Assembly: GCF_022370755.2 (NCBI RefSeq)
Contig: NZ_CP092364.2
Coordinates: forward strand, 1,364,001 to 1,428,000
From: Mycolicibacterium goodii
GTDB lineage: Bacteria; Actinomycetota; Actinomycetes; Mycobacteriales; Mycobacteriaceae
Length of the DNA stretch: 64,000 nucleotides
Direction: 5' to 3'
The number at the start of each line of letters is the position of its first letter. Within the stretch, counting starts at the first letter, position 1. This document shows positions 41,569-58,633 of the stretch, piece after piece. The translations under genes were made by a program, and so were the position numbers. The notes under the pieces were generated by a model. That model saw only the letters and a list, made by a program, of their open reading frames with translations, was not told the DNA's origin and ran no database searches.

Positions 41569-42369
41569 GTGAACGGCATCGCACGTACGACTACGCCGAA
41601 CGCTCAGGAGATGGTCGTCGAGCTCCCCGGCACGCCCGCGGATGCCGCGGCACCCGGCTGCGGGTTGCATGACGCGTTCTACGCGCGCGCCGCGGAGGAC
41701 CCACACCGTGCGGCGCTGACCTGGTCTACCGGTCAGGCGAGTTACCGGGAACTGCGGACGAACTCACTCGCCGTCGCGGGCGCGCTCGCCGTCGCGGGCG
41801 TGCGTCCAGGCGACGGTGTCGCTGTCGTCGGGCCCGCGGGGCCCGACACGGTCACGGCCTTCCTCGGCATCCTGTCCGCCGGTGCCGTGTATGTCCCGGT
41901 TGTCGCCGAGTCGGCCGAAGACATCGAACGGCTCCTGCAGCGGGCCGGTGCGCGGATGGCGCTGTTCGCATCCGGCGCGCAGCCGAGTTGGCTGCCGTCC
42001 CTCACGGTGGCAGAGGCGCTGGGGATCGGCGCCCGCTCGCGTGTCACCGAACCCGTTCCGTGCGATCCGGGTGCACCGGCCTATCGCGTCGTCGGGTCTG
42101 GCGGCCGGCACACCGAGGTGTCCCATGCCCGCGCGACCCAGGCGGTCGACGAGCTCATCCGGAGTCTCGGCGCCCGGGCCGGAGGTGCCGTCCACATCGG
42201 GGAGGCCACAGAACCCGGCCGATCGGTGCTCGCCATGGCCGCGGCGCTGACCGTGGGCGCCGCGATCGTCAGCGCCGAGGTCCCTCCGTACCGGGATCGC
42301 TGCGTGGTGAGGAGCTTTCCGTACGCCATCCCGGTGACGTCCGCCTTCGACGCCGCGACCGCATCGTGA
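41569..42369 (+). CDS. degenerate, truncated adenylation-domain-like protein
   Basis: 266 residues resembling only the N-terminal part of an AMP-forming adenylation domain: HDAFYARAAEDPHRAALTWSTGQASYRELR, GVRPGDGVAVVGPAGPDTVTAFLGILSAGAVYVPV. The phosphate-binding A3 loop expected around residue 165 is reduced to VVGSGGRHTEVSHA, without the Thr/Ser-Gly-Lys residues. The acceptor half (A5-A10) is missing, so it cannot adenylate. The frame is intact over 800 bp, is the first gene of an iron-regulated operon, and overlaps mbtT (GTGA). It may therefore be kept as a structural or scaffold protein, or be a recent relic. Start GTG 41569 has GGAGG 5 nt upstream. Confidence 0.7.
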   Translation: MNGIARTTTPNAQEMVVELPGTPADAAAPGCGLHDAFYARAAEDPHRAALTWSTGQASYRELRTNSLAVAGALAVAGVRPGDGVAVVGPAGPDTVTAFLGILSAGAVYVPVVAESAEDIERLLQRAGARMALFASGAQPSWLPSLTVAEALGIGARSRVTEPVPCDPGAPAYRVVGSGGRHTEVSHARATQAVDELIRSLGARAGGAVHIGEATEPGRSVLAMAAALTVGAAIVSAEVPPYRDRCVVRSFPYAIPVTSAFDAATAS

Positions 42370-43109
42370 CCGATACCGACGTCGCGTTGGAATCCTGGAT
42401 CAAGCGCCACCCGGCACCAGCCGGTTCCGGCAAGCCGACGCTGCTCTTCCCGCACGCCGGCGGCGCGGCGCTGGCCTACCGGTCGTTGGGCCTCGCGCTG
42501 GCCGAGTCCGGCTCCGACGCCTACGTGATGCAGTACCCGCGCCGTGGGGACCGGCTCTCGCACCCCGCACCGGCCACGGTCGGCGACCTCGCCCGTGACC
42601 TCTTCGAGGCCGGGGACTGGTCGCGGCTGGGACCGCTGCGCCTGTTCGGCCACTGCATGGGTGCCGTCGTGGCGTTCGAGTTCGCCCGCACCGCCGAGCG
42701 CAACGGCGTCGAGGTGGAGGCACTGTGGGTGTCGGCGAGTGAGGCGCCGTCCGCGGTCGCCGCGTCTCCTGCGCTGCCGATGGGCTCCTCCGAGATCATC
42801 GCCGAGATGGTCGACCTCGGCGGCACCGACCCACAGCTGCTCGACGACGACGACTTCGTCGAGCTGCTGCTCACGGCGGTGCGCGCCGACTACGAGGCAT
42901 TCAACCGCTACACGTGTGACACCGCCGTGACGATCGCGGCCGACATCTACGCGCTCGGCGGCGAACAGGACCACCGCATCAGCGAGGACATGCTGCGCGG
43001 CTGGGAGATCCACACCGACGGGGCGTTCACCCTCTCGATGTTCGACGGCGGGCATTTCTACATCAACGACTACACCGAGGATGTCGCGGAGCTGGTCAAT
43101 GACCTCTAG
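42366..43109 (+). CDS. mbtT: thioesterase MbtT, type II TE fold with Cys nucleophile
   Basis: A 247-residue alpha/beta-hydrolase of the NRPS type II thioesterase kind (LLFPHAGGAALAYRSL, YPRRGDRL, DGGHFYI). The nucleophile elbow reads GHCMG, so residue 97 is Cys (TGC at 42654-42656) instead of the usual Ser. Asp202 and His230 complete the triad. It probably releases stalled or wrong acyl groups from the Mbt carrier domains, or serves in trans as the TE that M. tuberculosis has fused in MbtB. It overlaps mbtC by 11 bp. Confidence 0.85.
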   Translation: MTDTDVALESWIKRHPAPAGSGKPTLLFPHAGGAALAYRSLGLALAESGSDAYVMQYPRRGDRLSHPAPATVGDLARDLFEAGDWSRLGPLRLFGHCMGAVVAFEFARTAERNGVEVEALWVSASEAPSAVAASPALPMGSSEIIAEMVDLGGTDPQLLDDDDFVELLLTAVRADYEAFNRYTCDTAVTIAADIYALGGEQDHRISEDMLRGWEIHTDGAFTLSMFDGGHFYINDYTEDVAELVNDL

Positions 43110-44424
43110 CGGGGACACGCCGGCGGCAGCCGACCCGGTCGTCATCGTCGGGATGGCGTTGGAGGCCCCTGGCGGGGTCGCCGGTGCCGACGACTACTGG
43201 GCCCTGCTCACCGAGGAACGCGAGGCGCTCGGCCGATTCCCGCGTGACCGCGGGTGGGACGTCGGCGCCCTGCTCGACGGGTCCCGGCGCGACGGCTTCA
43301 AACCCATCCACGATATCGGTGGGTTCCTCACCGGCGCAGGGCAATTCGATCCGGCGTTCTTCGGCATATCGCCGCGCGAGGCCGTCGCGATGGATCCCCA
43401 GCAGCGCGTCGCGCTGCGCGTGGCGTGGCGTGCGCTGGAGAACAGCGGTATCAATCCCGACGAGCTCGCCGGGCACGACGCCGGCTGCTACATCGGTGCC
43501 TCGGGCCTGGAGTACGGGCCCGCACTGTCCGAGTTCTCCCACCACAGCGGCCATCTCATCACCGGAACCTCGCTCGGTGTGATCTCGGGCCGCATCGCCT
43601 ACACGCTCGATCTGGCCGGGCCCGCGCTCACCATCGACACGTCCTGCTCGTCGGCGCTCACCGCACTGCACACCGCGGTCGGCGCGGTGCGTGCCGGGGA
43701 CTGCGACCTGGCGTTGACCGGCGCGGTGTGCGTGATGGGCACGCCGGGTTACTTCGTCGAGTTCTCCAAACAGCACGCGCTGTCCGACGACGGCCACTGC
43801 CGCCCCTACAGCGCGCACGCGAGCGGCACCGTATGGGCCGAGGGTGCGGCGATGTTCGTCCTGCAACGGAAGTCGGCCGCGCTGCGAGACGGCCGCCGCA
43901 TCCTGGCCGAGGTCCGGGCGACCGCGCTGAACCAGGACGGCCGAACCACCGGACTGACCGCGCCGAGCGGCACGGCGCAGCAACGCCTGTTCCACAAGGC
44001 CATCGACCAGGCCGGCGTGCGCCCCGAGGACGTCGGGATGATCGAGGGCCACGGCACCGGCACCCGACTCGGTGACCGCACCGAACTGCGCTCGCTGGCC
44101 CAGACGTACGGTGCCACCGCGTCCGGTGCCGGCGCTCTCCTCGGTTCGGTGAAATCCAACGTGGGCCACGCGCAGGCCGCCGCGGGCGGGCTGGGGCTGG
44201 CCAAAGTGCTGCTCGCCGGGCAACACGCCGCGATCCCGGCCACGCTGCACATCGACCAGCCGAGCCACGAGATCGACTGGGAAGCACAAGGATTGCGTCT
44301 GGCCACGAAGCTCACGCCGTGGCCTGCGGTCAACGGCGAGCGCATCGCTGCGGTGTCGGCATTCGGTATGAGCGGCACCAACGCCCACGCGATCGTCGCT
44401 ATCCCGGACCGGGAGGCGGCGTGA
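43099..44424 (+). CDS. mbtC: beta-ketoacyl synthase MbtC
   Basis: A 441-residue stand-alone type I PKS ketosynthase with Cys183 in DTSCSSAL, HGTGTRLGD and NVGHAQAAAG. It lacks the AT, KR and ACP, which are supplied by MbtD next door. Together they are thought to form the beta-hydroxybutyrate unit between the two lysines of mycobactin. The ATG lies inside the mbtT coding end, and the stop overlaps mbtD (GTGA). Confidence 0.92.
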   Translation: MTSSGDTPAAADPVVIVGMALEAPGGVAGADDYWALLTEEREALGRFPRDRGWDVGALLDGSRRDGFKPIHDIGGFLTGAGQFDPAFFGISPREAVAMDPQQRVALRVAWRALENSGINPDELAGHDAGCYIGASGLEYGPALSEFSHHSGHLITGTSLGVISGRIAYTLDLAGPALTIDTSCSSALTALHTAVGAVRAGDCDLALTGAVCVMGTPGYFVEFSKQHALSDDGHCRPYSAHASGTVWAEGAAMFVLQRKSAALRDGRRILAEVRATALNQDGRTTGLTAPSGTAQQRLFHKAIDQAGVRPEDVGMIEGHGTGTRLGDRTELRSLAQTYGATASGAGALLGSVKSNVGHAQAAAGGLGLAKVLLAGQHAAIPATLHIDQPSHEIDWEAQGLRLATKLTPWPAVNGERIAAVSAFGMSGTNAHAIVAIPDREAA

Positions 44425-47415
44425 ACGGACACGCAGCACTGTCGGATGGGCGCGTGCCCGTCGTGCTCAGCGCGCACGCCGAGGATCTGGTCGGCACCGA
44501 CGCCGCGGCGATCCTGCGGTACCTGGACGGCAGGAACGACACCGCACCGTCGGATGTGGCGTACACGCTGCTGCGTACCCGTCGCCTGCGCCGCCACCGC
44601 GCGGTCATCAGGGCCGCGGGCATCGACGAACTCACCGCAGGCCTGCGTGCGCTCGCCGACGGCGAGGACCATCCACTCGTCACGAGAGCCGCGGCACCAC
44701 AACCGGGTTCGCGGCGGCGCATCGCCTTCGTGTTCCCGGGGCAGGGCAGCCAGTGGCCGTCGATGGGCGTCGAGTCCTACCGGCTGCTCGACGAGTACCG
44801 CGCCGAGGTCGACCGCTGCGCCGCCGAGTTCGGCAACGCCGGCGTGGCGTCACCGCTCGACTACCTGCTGGCCGATCCGTCCTCCGGCGCCACCACCAAC
44901 GAGTTCTCCCAGGTGCAGATCCAGGGTGCGCAGTTCGCGCACAGCGTCGCGCTGGCGCGGGTCTGGCGGTCCTACGGCGTGGTGCCCGACATCACGGTGG
45001 GGCACAGCCTCGGTGAGATAGGTGCGGCGTACGTCGCGGACGCCATCACCCTGCCCGAGGCGGTCGGGATCGTGATCGCCCGCGCCACCGTGCTGGACCG
45101 GCTCACCGGCCCGTACCGGGTCGCGGTTCTCGGCATCACGCCCGAGGAAGCCACCGACGTGATCTCCGAAACCCCCGGCTGGCTCGAACTGTCGGTGGTG
45201 AACTCGCCGTCGTCGGTCGCGGTGTCGGGGGAGACAGAAGCCGTCGCCGCCGCCGTGCGGGCGGTGGCCGCGCGAGGTGCGTTCGCCAAGGAGATCGAGA
45301 TGTGGTTCCCGGCGCACACCACCGCGCTCGACGGTGTGCGTGACCAACTCGACGCGCTGCTGCCCGATGGCCGGTTCGCCGAGGCGCCCGTGCAGTTCAT
45401 CGGATCGGCCACCGCCGATGTGGTCGAGGCCGGAACAGATTTCGCCGAATACTGGTACATGAACCTGCGCACCACGGTGCGCTTCGACCGTGCGATCGCC
45501 CGTGCCGCGCGGCGCGGGGCCCGCGTCTTCGTCGAACTCTCCGCACATCCGGCCCTGCTGTTCAACATGGCTGAACTGCTCGATGATTCGCGGGGCGTGG
45601 TGGTGGTCGGCTCCGGACGGCGTGACGAACAGCTGCCCGAGCGCCTCGCGGCCAACGTCACCACCGTGGCGCTCGCGGATCCGGGATACCGGTGGGCCGA
45701 TCGGATCGGCGAGCACCGTGCGGTGCTGCCCGACTTCCCGTTCGCGCCCATGCGTGCCGAACACCTCTGGGCGCAACCGGATCCGCTTCCCCCGGTCGCG
45801 GGACTGAAGGTGGCCGAGGAGCAGTGGCACCCGGTGGCGACGCCCGGAGTGCGCGGTGGCCGACGCATCGCGGTGGTCGAACTCGATGCGGAGTGCTCGG
45901 TTGCCGACACTCTTCGTGCGGCAGCCGAACGCATCGAGAGCGTCGAGGTGGTCACGCCCGCCGAGGCCGAGGTTCTCGTCGTGATCGCACCGATGCTCAG
46001 CGAGGACGATCCGGTGGTCGCCGCAGAGGAGCTCGGCAGGCGGATCGACAGCGGTCTGCTGCGGTATCCCGGCATGATCACCGAGACCACGCGTGACGTC
46101 TGGCTGGTGACCGGCCGCGGTGAGCGTGTCCCGGTCGACCGGGCCGCGGCGTTGCCGGTGGGCGCCGCGATGGCCGCGATGCATCGCAGCATCGCCTTCG
46201 AGCACCCCGACCAGAACTTCCGGCAGCTCGATGTCCCGCTGGACCTGAACGCCGATGGCGGGGCCGCCGCGATCGGCGCGGTGTCGGGTTCGATCCCGGG
46301 TACCGCAGACATCGCGCTGCGCACCGACGGTTCCGCGGTGGCACTCTGGCGTCGCGGTATGCGCGACGGGGCGCCCACATCGCCGCCGTGGCCCGCCGAC
46401 GTCCTCGAAGACGTCGTCATCACCGGCGGCACCGGCGCGGTGGGACTGCAGTTCGCCCGGCGCCTGGCGGCACTGGGTGCGCGACGCATCGTGCTGTTGA
46501 GCCGCACCGGGCTCGATGACAACCAGGCCGGTGAGCTGCCCGGCGGGATCGAGATCGTCGCGCCGCGTTGTGATCTCACCGACGCCGCACAACTGCGTAA
46601 CGTCGCCGCCGAGTTCGGCGGCCGCGGTGCGTCGCTGGTGGTGCACGCCGCCGCGGCGGCGGCCATCGGCATCGGTGACGAACTCACCGGCGCGGACGCA
46701 CAGGTCACGTTCGCCGCGAAGCTGACCGGCGCCGCCAACCTGCTCGCGGCCTGGCCGATGCGCCCGGAGGCACGAATCCTGCTGTGCTCCTCGGTGTCCG
46801 GGCTGTGGGGTGGCCTCGGGCATGCCGCCTACGCGGCCGCGAACCGGCTGCTCGACGTCATGGCGGACCGGCTCCGCTCGCAGGGGCTGCGGTGCACCTC
46901 GGTGCGGTGGGGTCTGTGGCCAGGGGCGGGAGTCATCGACGCCCACGAGATCGCCCGGGTCGAACGAGCGGGTTTGCGTGCCATGGCGCCCGACCGTGCG
47001 GTCGACACCGGGTTGCACGACTTCGCGGGTGATCCGTTGGTGTTCAGCGCCGACGCGCAGCGCCTCGCGCTGTTCCTCGACCTCGGCACCGACACCGACA
47101 CCGGGGAGGCCGCACCGGTGCCACGGCAACCCGGTGACACCGACGAGGATCCACCGGTCGACGCCGTGGGTGTCGATGCGCGTGATGCCGTACGCACCGC
47201 GCTGGGCGACGTGCTCAAGCTGAGCGGCACCACAGGCCTTGACCTCGATGCATCGCTACTGGACCTCGGTGTCGACTCACTGCTGGCAGTCGACCTGCGT
47301 AAGAAGCTCAAGAAAGCCACCGGGCGCTCCGTGCCGCTGGCCACCCTGCTCGGCGGTGTGACCGCCACCGAGCTCATCGAGCACCTCGAAAGACCCGAAA
47401 AGGAAACGTTCTCGC

Positions 47416-47423
<8 letters not shown>
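44421..47423 (+). CDS. mbtD: polyketide synthase MbtD: AT-KR-ACP
   Basis: A 1000-residue partial PKS module. The acyltransferase (~95-400) has FPGQGSQWPSMG and GHSLGE (Ser195). A long linker follows. The ketoreductase (~660-860) has ITGGTGAVGLQFARRL, SSVSGLWGGLGHAAYAAAN. The ACP has GVDSLLAV at Ser953. The usual AT specificity stretch (HAFH/YASH) reads PAHTT, so extender choice cannot be predicted. There is no KS, as MbtC provides it. GTG 44421 with GGGAGG upstream overlaps the mbtC stop. mbtE starts within its last codons. Confidence 0.92.
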
Positions 47424-52889
<5,466 letters not shown>

Positions 52890-52893
<4 letters not shown>

Positions 52894-55800
52894 CCGCCAC
52901 CGGAACAGCGCCCCGCATCGAGGACGTCCTCGCCCTCAGCCCGTTGCAGCAGGGGCTGTACTCGCTGGCCGGACTGACCGAGGACGACACCGGCGCCGAT
53001 CCGTATGTCATCGCGATGGCCGCCGACATCGATGGCGCGGTCGATCCGGCGCTGCTGCGGTCGTGTGCCGAGGCGATGCTGGTGCGGCACCCCAACCTGC
53101 GCGCCAGCTTCTTCCAAGGCAACCTGACGCGCCCGGTCGCGGTGGTGCCGTCGGCCGTCGACCTGCCGTGGCGCCACGTCACCGTGCCGACCGCCGAGGC
53201 GGCCGCCGCGATCGAGACCGAGGAACGCACGCGCCGTTTCGATCTCGGACGCGGACCGCTCATCCGGTTCCTGCTCATCGAAATGCCCGCGCAGCGTTGG
53301 CGTCTGGTGGTCACGGCACACCACATCGCGATCGACGGCTGGTCGTTGCCGGTGTTCGTCGGCGAGTTCATCACGCTGTATGCGGCCAAGGGTGACGCAG
53401 CGGTGTTCCCCGCGGCGCCGCGCCCGTACCGCGACTACATCGGTTGGCTCGCGGGCCGCGATCAGGACGCCGGCCGCGCGCGGTGGCGCGTTCACCTGGA
53501 CGGATTGGACGGGCCGACGCTGCTGTCACCGGCGCTGTCCGGTCGTGAGGCCGAACCGGGTCTGCCCACGCGCACCGAGGTCACGCTCGGCGAGGGTGAG
53601 TCCGCCGAGATCCTCGACGGTGCGCGGGCCAGGGGCGTCACCGTCAACACGCTGTTCCAGATGGCGTGGGCGGCGATCCTGTCGGCGTTCACCGACCGCA
53701 CCGACGTGGTGTACGGGGTGACCGTGTCGGGTCGCCCCGACGAACTGTCCGGCGTCGAATCGATGGTCGGACTGTTCATCAACACCGTGCCGCTGCGGAT
53801 CCGGCTGGATCCGGCGCGGCCCGTGGGGCAGCAGTGTCTCGCGGTCCAGCGCGAGGCCGCCGAACTGCGCGAGCACAGTTACCTCAGCCACACCGAGATC
53901 CGCGCGCTGGGCGGGATCGGCGAGTTGTTCGACACGCTGCTGGTGTACGAGAACTTCCCGCCCGGCGGGCTGGTGGGAACCGACGAGTTCCCCCTCGACG
54001 GTGCGGTGCTGCGCCCGTCGGCGCTGGAGAGCCTCTCGCATTTCCCGATCACCATCGCCGCGCACCCCACGCACGGCAGGCTCACGGTGCTCGTCGAAAC
54101 CCTCGACGGCGCCTTGGGCATGCTCGACCCGTACGCACTGGGCCGTCGTGTGCTCACCGTCGTGCAGCGTCTGCTGCAATCGTGGGAGCGGCCGCTGCGC
54201 GAGGTCGCGGTCACCCTCGACGACGAACGCGCGGTCGCGGTTCCTGCCGATACCACCGCGCGCACCGGGGGTTTGCACACCGCCTTTCACGACGCGGCGG
54301 CACAACGCCTGGGCTCGATCGCGCTGAGCTGGGACGGTGGTCAACTCACCTACCGCAGGCTCGACGAGGAGGCCGACCGCGTCGCGGCCGAACTGCTTCG
54401 TCGCGGTGTCGCCACCGAAACCCCGGTGCTGATCCGCCTGCCGCGCGGACCCGAGTACGTGGTCGCGATGCTCGGGGTGCTCAAGGCCGGTGGTCTGATC
54501 GTGCCGCTGGACCCCGCGATGCCCGACGAGCGGGTCGGCGAGATCGTCCGCCAGACCCACCCGGACGGGCGCGAACCGATCGTAGTCGACGAGGCGTTCG
54601 TGACCGCCGTGCGCGCGGCCGATGCCGAACTGCCCGCCGACTACCGGCCCGCCCACGTGCATCCCGGACAGGGCGCCTACATCATCTTCACGTCGGGTAC
54701 GACCGGAAAACCCAAGGGTGTCATCGGAACTCACCAGGCGATGCTGGCCTATGCGGCTGACCACATCCGGAATGTGCTGCGCCCCGCCGCGCAACGCCTC
54801 GGCCGGCCGCTGCGGGTCGCGCACGCGTGGTCGTTCACGTTCGATGCGGCCTGGCAGCCGCTCGTGGCGCTGCTCGACGGGCACAGCAACCACATCGTCG
54901 GTGACGACGTGCAGCGTGACGCCGAGGCGCTGGTGGAGACCATCGGTCGCTTCGCGATCGACATGATCGACACGACACCGTCGATGTTCACACAGTTGCG
55001 GGCGGCCGGCCTCCTCACGACGGTGCCGCTGGCGGTCCTGGCGCTTGGCGGCGAGGCGATCGACACCGCGCTGTGGCAGGCGATCCAGGCCGAGTGCGAA
55101 CGCACCTGGATGTCGGCGCACAACTGCTACGGACCCACCGAAACCACCGTGGAGGCCGTGGTCGCGGCGATCGCAGAGCACCGCGACCCGTGCATCGGCA
55201 GGCCCACCGACCCGTCCGCCGCCTACGTGCTCGACAGTTGGCTGCGCCCGGTGCCCGACGGCGTCGCAGGCGAGTTGTACCTCGCCGGTGGGCAACTCAC
55301 GCGCGGTTACGTGGGCAGGCCGGGGGAGACCGCGGCCCGGTTCGTGGCCGACCCGTTCACGCCGGGTGCCCGCATGTACCGGACCGGCGACGTGGTGCGC
55401 CGGACACCCGACGGGGCGCTGCAGTTCCTGGGCCGCAGCGACGATCAGGTGAAGATCAGGGGTTTCCGCGTGGAACCCGGCGAGGTCGCCGCGGCGCTGC
55501 ACCGGCACCCGCAGGTGCGCCACGCGCACGTCGCGGTGCGCCGCCACCGCAGCGGCCCACGCCTGACCGCGTACGTCGCCACCGACACCACGGTGGGTGA
55601 GCTGCGCCGCATGCTCACCGCGACGCTGCCGAGGTACCTGGTGCCGCACCACATCCTGCTCGTCGATGAGATCCCGCTGACCATCAACGGCAAGGTCGAC
55701 GACGCGAGGCTGGCCACCCTCGATCCCGGGCGGCAGTCCGACGGTTTCGTGGGTCCGGTCACCGACACCGAGAGGGTTGTCGCCGAGGTGCTGGCCGAGG

Positions 55801-57305
55801 TGCTCGACACCCGTGACGTGGGCGTCACCACCGACTTCCTCGATCTGGGTCTGGACAGCATCGTCGCGCTGTCGGTGGTGCAGGCCGTGCGCAGGCGTGG
55901 CCTGGTGGTGCGGGCACGCCTGATGCTGGAGTGCTCGAACGTGCGGGAACTCGCCGCGGCGATCGACAGCGACGCCCACCACGCCGCCGTCGACGACACG
56001 CGCGAGGAGTCCGGTCCGATCCCCTTGCTGCCCAACGGATGCTGGCTCTACCAGTACGGCGATCCGCGCCGCCTGGCGCAAACCGAGGCGTTCCGGCTGC
56101 CCGAGGGCATCACCGCCGAACAGCTGCGGAGCCTGCTGCGCACGGTCGTCGACGGCCATGAGGTGCTGCGCACTCGGCTGGACCGGGTGACCCGTACCCT
56201 GGTGCCGCACGAGCCGCGGGATGTGTTCACCGAGGCGACCGGGTCGGGCGACCTGGTCGACGCCGTCGCCCGACAGGCCGCACTGTCGGTGGACCGCATC
56301 GACCCCCAGCAGGGCTCGTTGCTCGACGCGGTGTGGTTGCACCACCCCGACGCCCCCGGCGGCGTGCTGATCCTGACCGCGCACGTGCTCGCACTCGACC
56401 CGGCGTCATGGCGAATCATGGTCGGGGAACTGGAAACCGCCTGGCATGCAGTGGCTTCCGGTCGGCAACCCACGCCGGTGCGCGAACACACCTCGCTGCG
56501 GCGATGGTCACGCATGCTCTGCGAACGTGCGCTCAAGCTGGACACCGCCGATTTCTGGCACCGCCAGTTCGACGGTGCGGATCCCGACATCGGAGCCAGG
56601 CGCGTCGATCCGGCGACCGACCGGATGCGCGACATCGCCATCGAGATGACGTTCGCCGACCCGGAGCTCACGACCCGGCTGCTCACCGGAGGAGTTCCGG
56701 TGACCGAGGTGCTCGCCGCGGCGACGGCGCGTGCCATCACCGCGTGGCGACTCCACCGCGGGCAACCGGCCCCGGCGCCCCTGCTGGCGCTCGAAACCTA
56801 CGGCCGCGCCGACACCGTCGTATCGGCCGATCTGGGGGAGGACACCCATCGGGTGGACACCGGCGACACCGCGGGACTGCTCAGCATGATCTACCCGTTG
56901 CGGGTGACCGCCGCCGACGCTCGTGGGGTCGCCGAGCAGGTCGCGGCGATACCCGGCGACCCGATCGACTACGGGCTGCTGCGCCACCTGCGCGAGGACA
57001 CCGCGGAAAGCCTTGGTGTGCACCGGGATCCGCAGGTCCTGCTCAACTACCTGGGCCGTATCGAACTGGATTCGGCCGATCACGCCCTGCTGCAGGACCG
57101 GTCACTGCTGACCGGGGTCACGCCGATACCCGAGCCGAATGCCGCAGTGCGCCATGAACTGACGATCATGGCCGCGGTGATCGACAGGGAGGGGTCGGCG
57201 GTGCTGGGCGCGCAGTGGCGGACCCTGCCGGACATCCTGTCGGCCGCCGATGTGGCCGCCCTGCAGACCATGTGGCTGGACGCGTTGCGAGAGGTGATCG
57301 AGTGA
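52890..57305 (+). CDS. mbtF: mycobactin NRPS MbtF: C-A-PCP-E-like terminal domain
   Basis: 1471 residues. C (~10-440) has HHIAIDGWS. The A domain (~465-930) has [16 protein letters not shown] and is expected to activate the terminal lysine. The PCP has LGLDSIVA at Ser990. The last ~430 residues are a condensation-superfamily domain of epimerisation type: the first His is lost ([13 protein letters not shown]), and [10 protein letters not shown] and LLNYLGR, usual in E domains, are present. As the final module it should release the product as the cyclised lysine caprolactam, probably by this terminal domain. ATG overlaps the mbtE stop (ATGA). Confidence 0.92.
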
Positions 57306-58633
57306 GTGACAGCAGACCGCGGCTCGCGGTCATCGGTGCGGGCCCCAAGGCCATCGCGGTGGCGGCCAAGGCCGCAGAACTGCGGGCGATGGGGATCGAC
57401 GCACCCGAGATCGTCGTCGTCGACCGCGCCGGTGTGGCCGCCAACTGGCAGGCGGTCGGCGGATGGACCGACGGGCAACACCGTCTCGGCACGAGCCCGG
57501 AGAAGGACGTCGGTTTCCCGTACCGCTCGTCGCTGGTGCCGCGCCGCAACGCCGAACTCGACGAGCGGATGATGCGGCACAGCTGGCAGTCCTACCTCGT
57601 CGACATCGGGCACTTCGCCGAGTGGATCGACCGCGGCAGACCGGCACCGACCCACCGGCGGTGGAGCCAGTACCTGAACTGGGTGGCCGACAACATCGGC
57701 ATGTCGCTGATCACCGGCGAGGTGACCCGGATCGGGCTCGGTGAGGATCAGAAGTCGTGGACCCTGCACACCCACGAGGACACGGTGCACGCCGACGCCG
57801 TGATGATCACCGGCCCGGGACAGGCCGAGAAGTCGATCCTGCCCGGCAACCCGCGCGTGCTGTCCATCGCGCAGTTCTGGCACCGCGCGGCGGCCAGCGA
57901 ACTGATCTCCGCCGAGCGCGTCGCGGTGATCGGCGGCGGTGAGACCGCCGCGACGATGCTCAACGAGCTGTTCCGCCACCGGGTGTCGACGATCACGGTG
58001 ATCTCACCGCAGGTCACGTTGTTCACGCGCGGCGAGGGCTTCTTCGAGAACACGCTGTACTCGGACCCCACGCACTGGGCCGGCCTCACGCTCGACGAGC
58101 GACGCGACGCCATGAACCGCACCGACCGCGGGGTGTTCTCGGCGCGCGTGCAGGAGGCGCTGCTGGCCGACGACCGGATCCGTCACCTGCGCGGCCGGGT
58201 CGCCCACGCGGTCGCCCGAGACGACCGGATCCGGCTGACCCTGCAGACCGCCCCCGCTTTTCGAGCGGCAACCGGGTCAAGCGGTGAACGACTGGAGACC
58301 GTGCACGGCTTCGATCTGGTGATCGACGGCTCCGGCGCCGACGCGCTGTGGTTCGTGCCGCTGCTGGCGCAGGACGCGCTCGACATGCTCGAACTGGGTC
58401 TGGGTCGCCCGCTGACCGGCGATGCCCTGCAGGAATCCATCGGCTACGACCTCGCCCTCACCGGCGTGACACCCAAGTTGTTCCTGCCCGGCCTCGCCGG
58501 GCTGAACCAGGGCCCCGGGTTCCCCAACCTGAGTTGCCTCGGGTTGCTGTCCGACCGCGTCCTCGGGGCCGAACTGCCCGCGTCCACCGACCGACCCATC
58601 AGGAGAATCGATGAGCACCAATCCGTTCGATGA
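57302..58633 (+). CDS. mbtG: L-lysine N6-monooxygenase MbtG
   Basis: A 443-residue flavoprotein N-hydroxylating monooxygenase. It has the FAD-binding [18 protein letters not shown], a central NADPH fold ([20 protein letters not shown]) and a C-terminal segment ([30 protein letters not shown]) typical of lysine/ornithine hydroxylases. It makes the hydroxamate iron ligands on the two lysines. GTG 57302 overlaps the mbtF stop, and its last 23 bp contain the mbtH start. Confidence 0.92.
   Translation: MSDSRPRLAVIGAGPKAIAVAAKAAELRAMGIDAPEIVVVDRAGVAANWQAVGGWTDGQHRLGTSPEKDVGFPYRSSLVPRRNAELDERMMRHSWQSYLVDIGHFAEWIDRGRPAPTHRRWSQYLNWVADNIGMSLITGEVTRIGLGEDQKSWTLHTHEDTVHADAVMITGPGQAEKSILPGNPRVLSIAQFWHRAAASELISAERVAVIGGGETAATMLNELFRHRVSTITVISPQVTLFTRGEGFFENTLYSDPTHWAGLTLDERRDAMNRTDRGVFSARVQEALLADDRIRHLRGRVAHAVARDDRIRLTLQTAPAFRAATGSSGERLETVHGFDLVIDGSGADALWFVPLLAQDALDMLELGLGRPLTGDALQESIGYDLALTGVTPKLFLPGLAGLNQGPGFPNLSCLGLLSDRVLGAELPASTDRPIRRIDEHQSVR

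Noticed and set aside
53526-56384. 952-codon minus-strand frame within mbtF
   Set aside because: Composition is low-complexity His/Arg/Gly, and the plus strand encodes continuous C-A-PCP domains.
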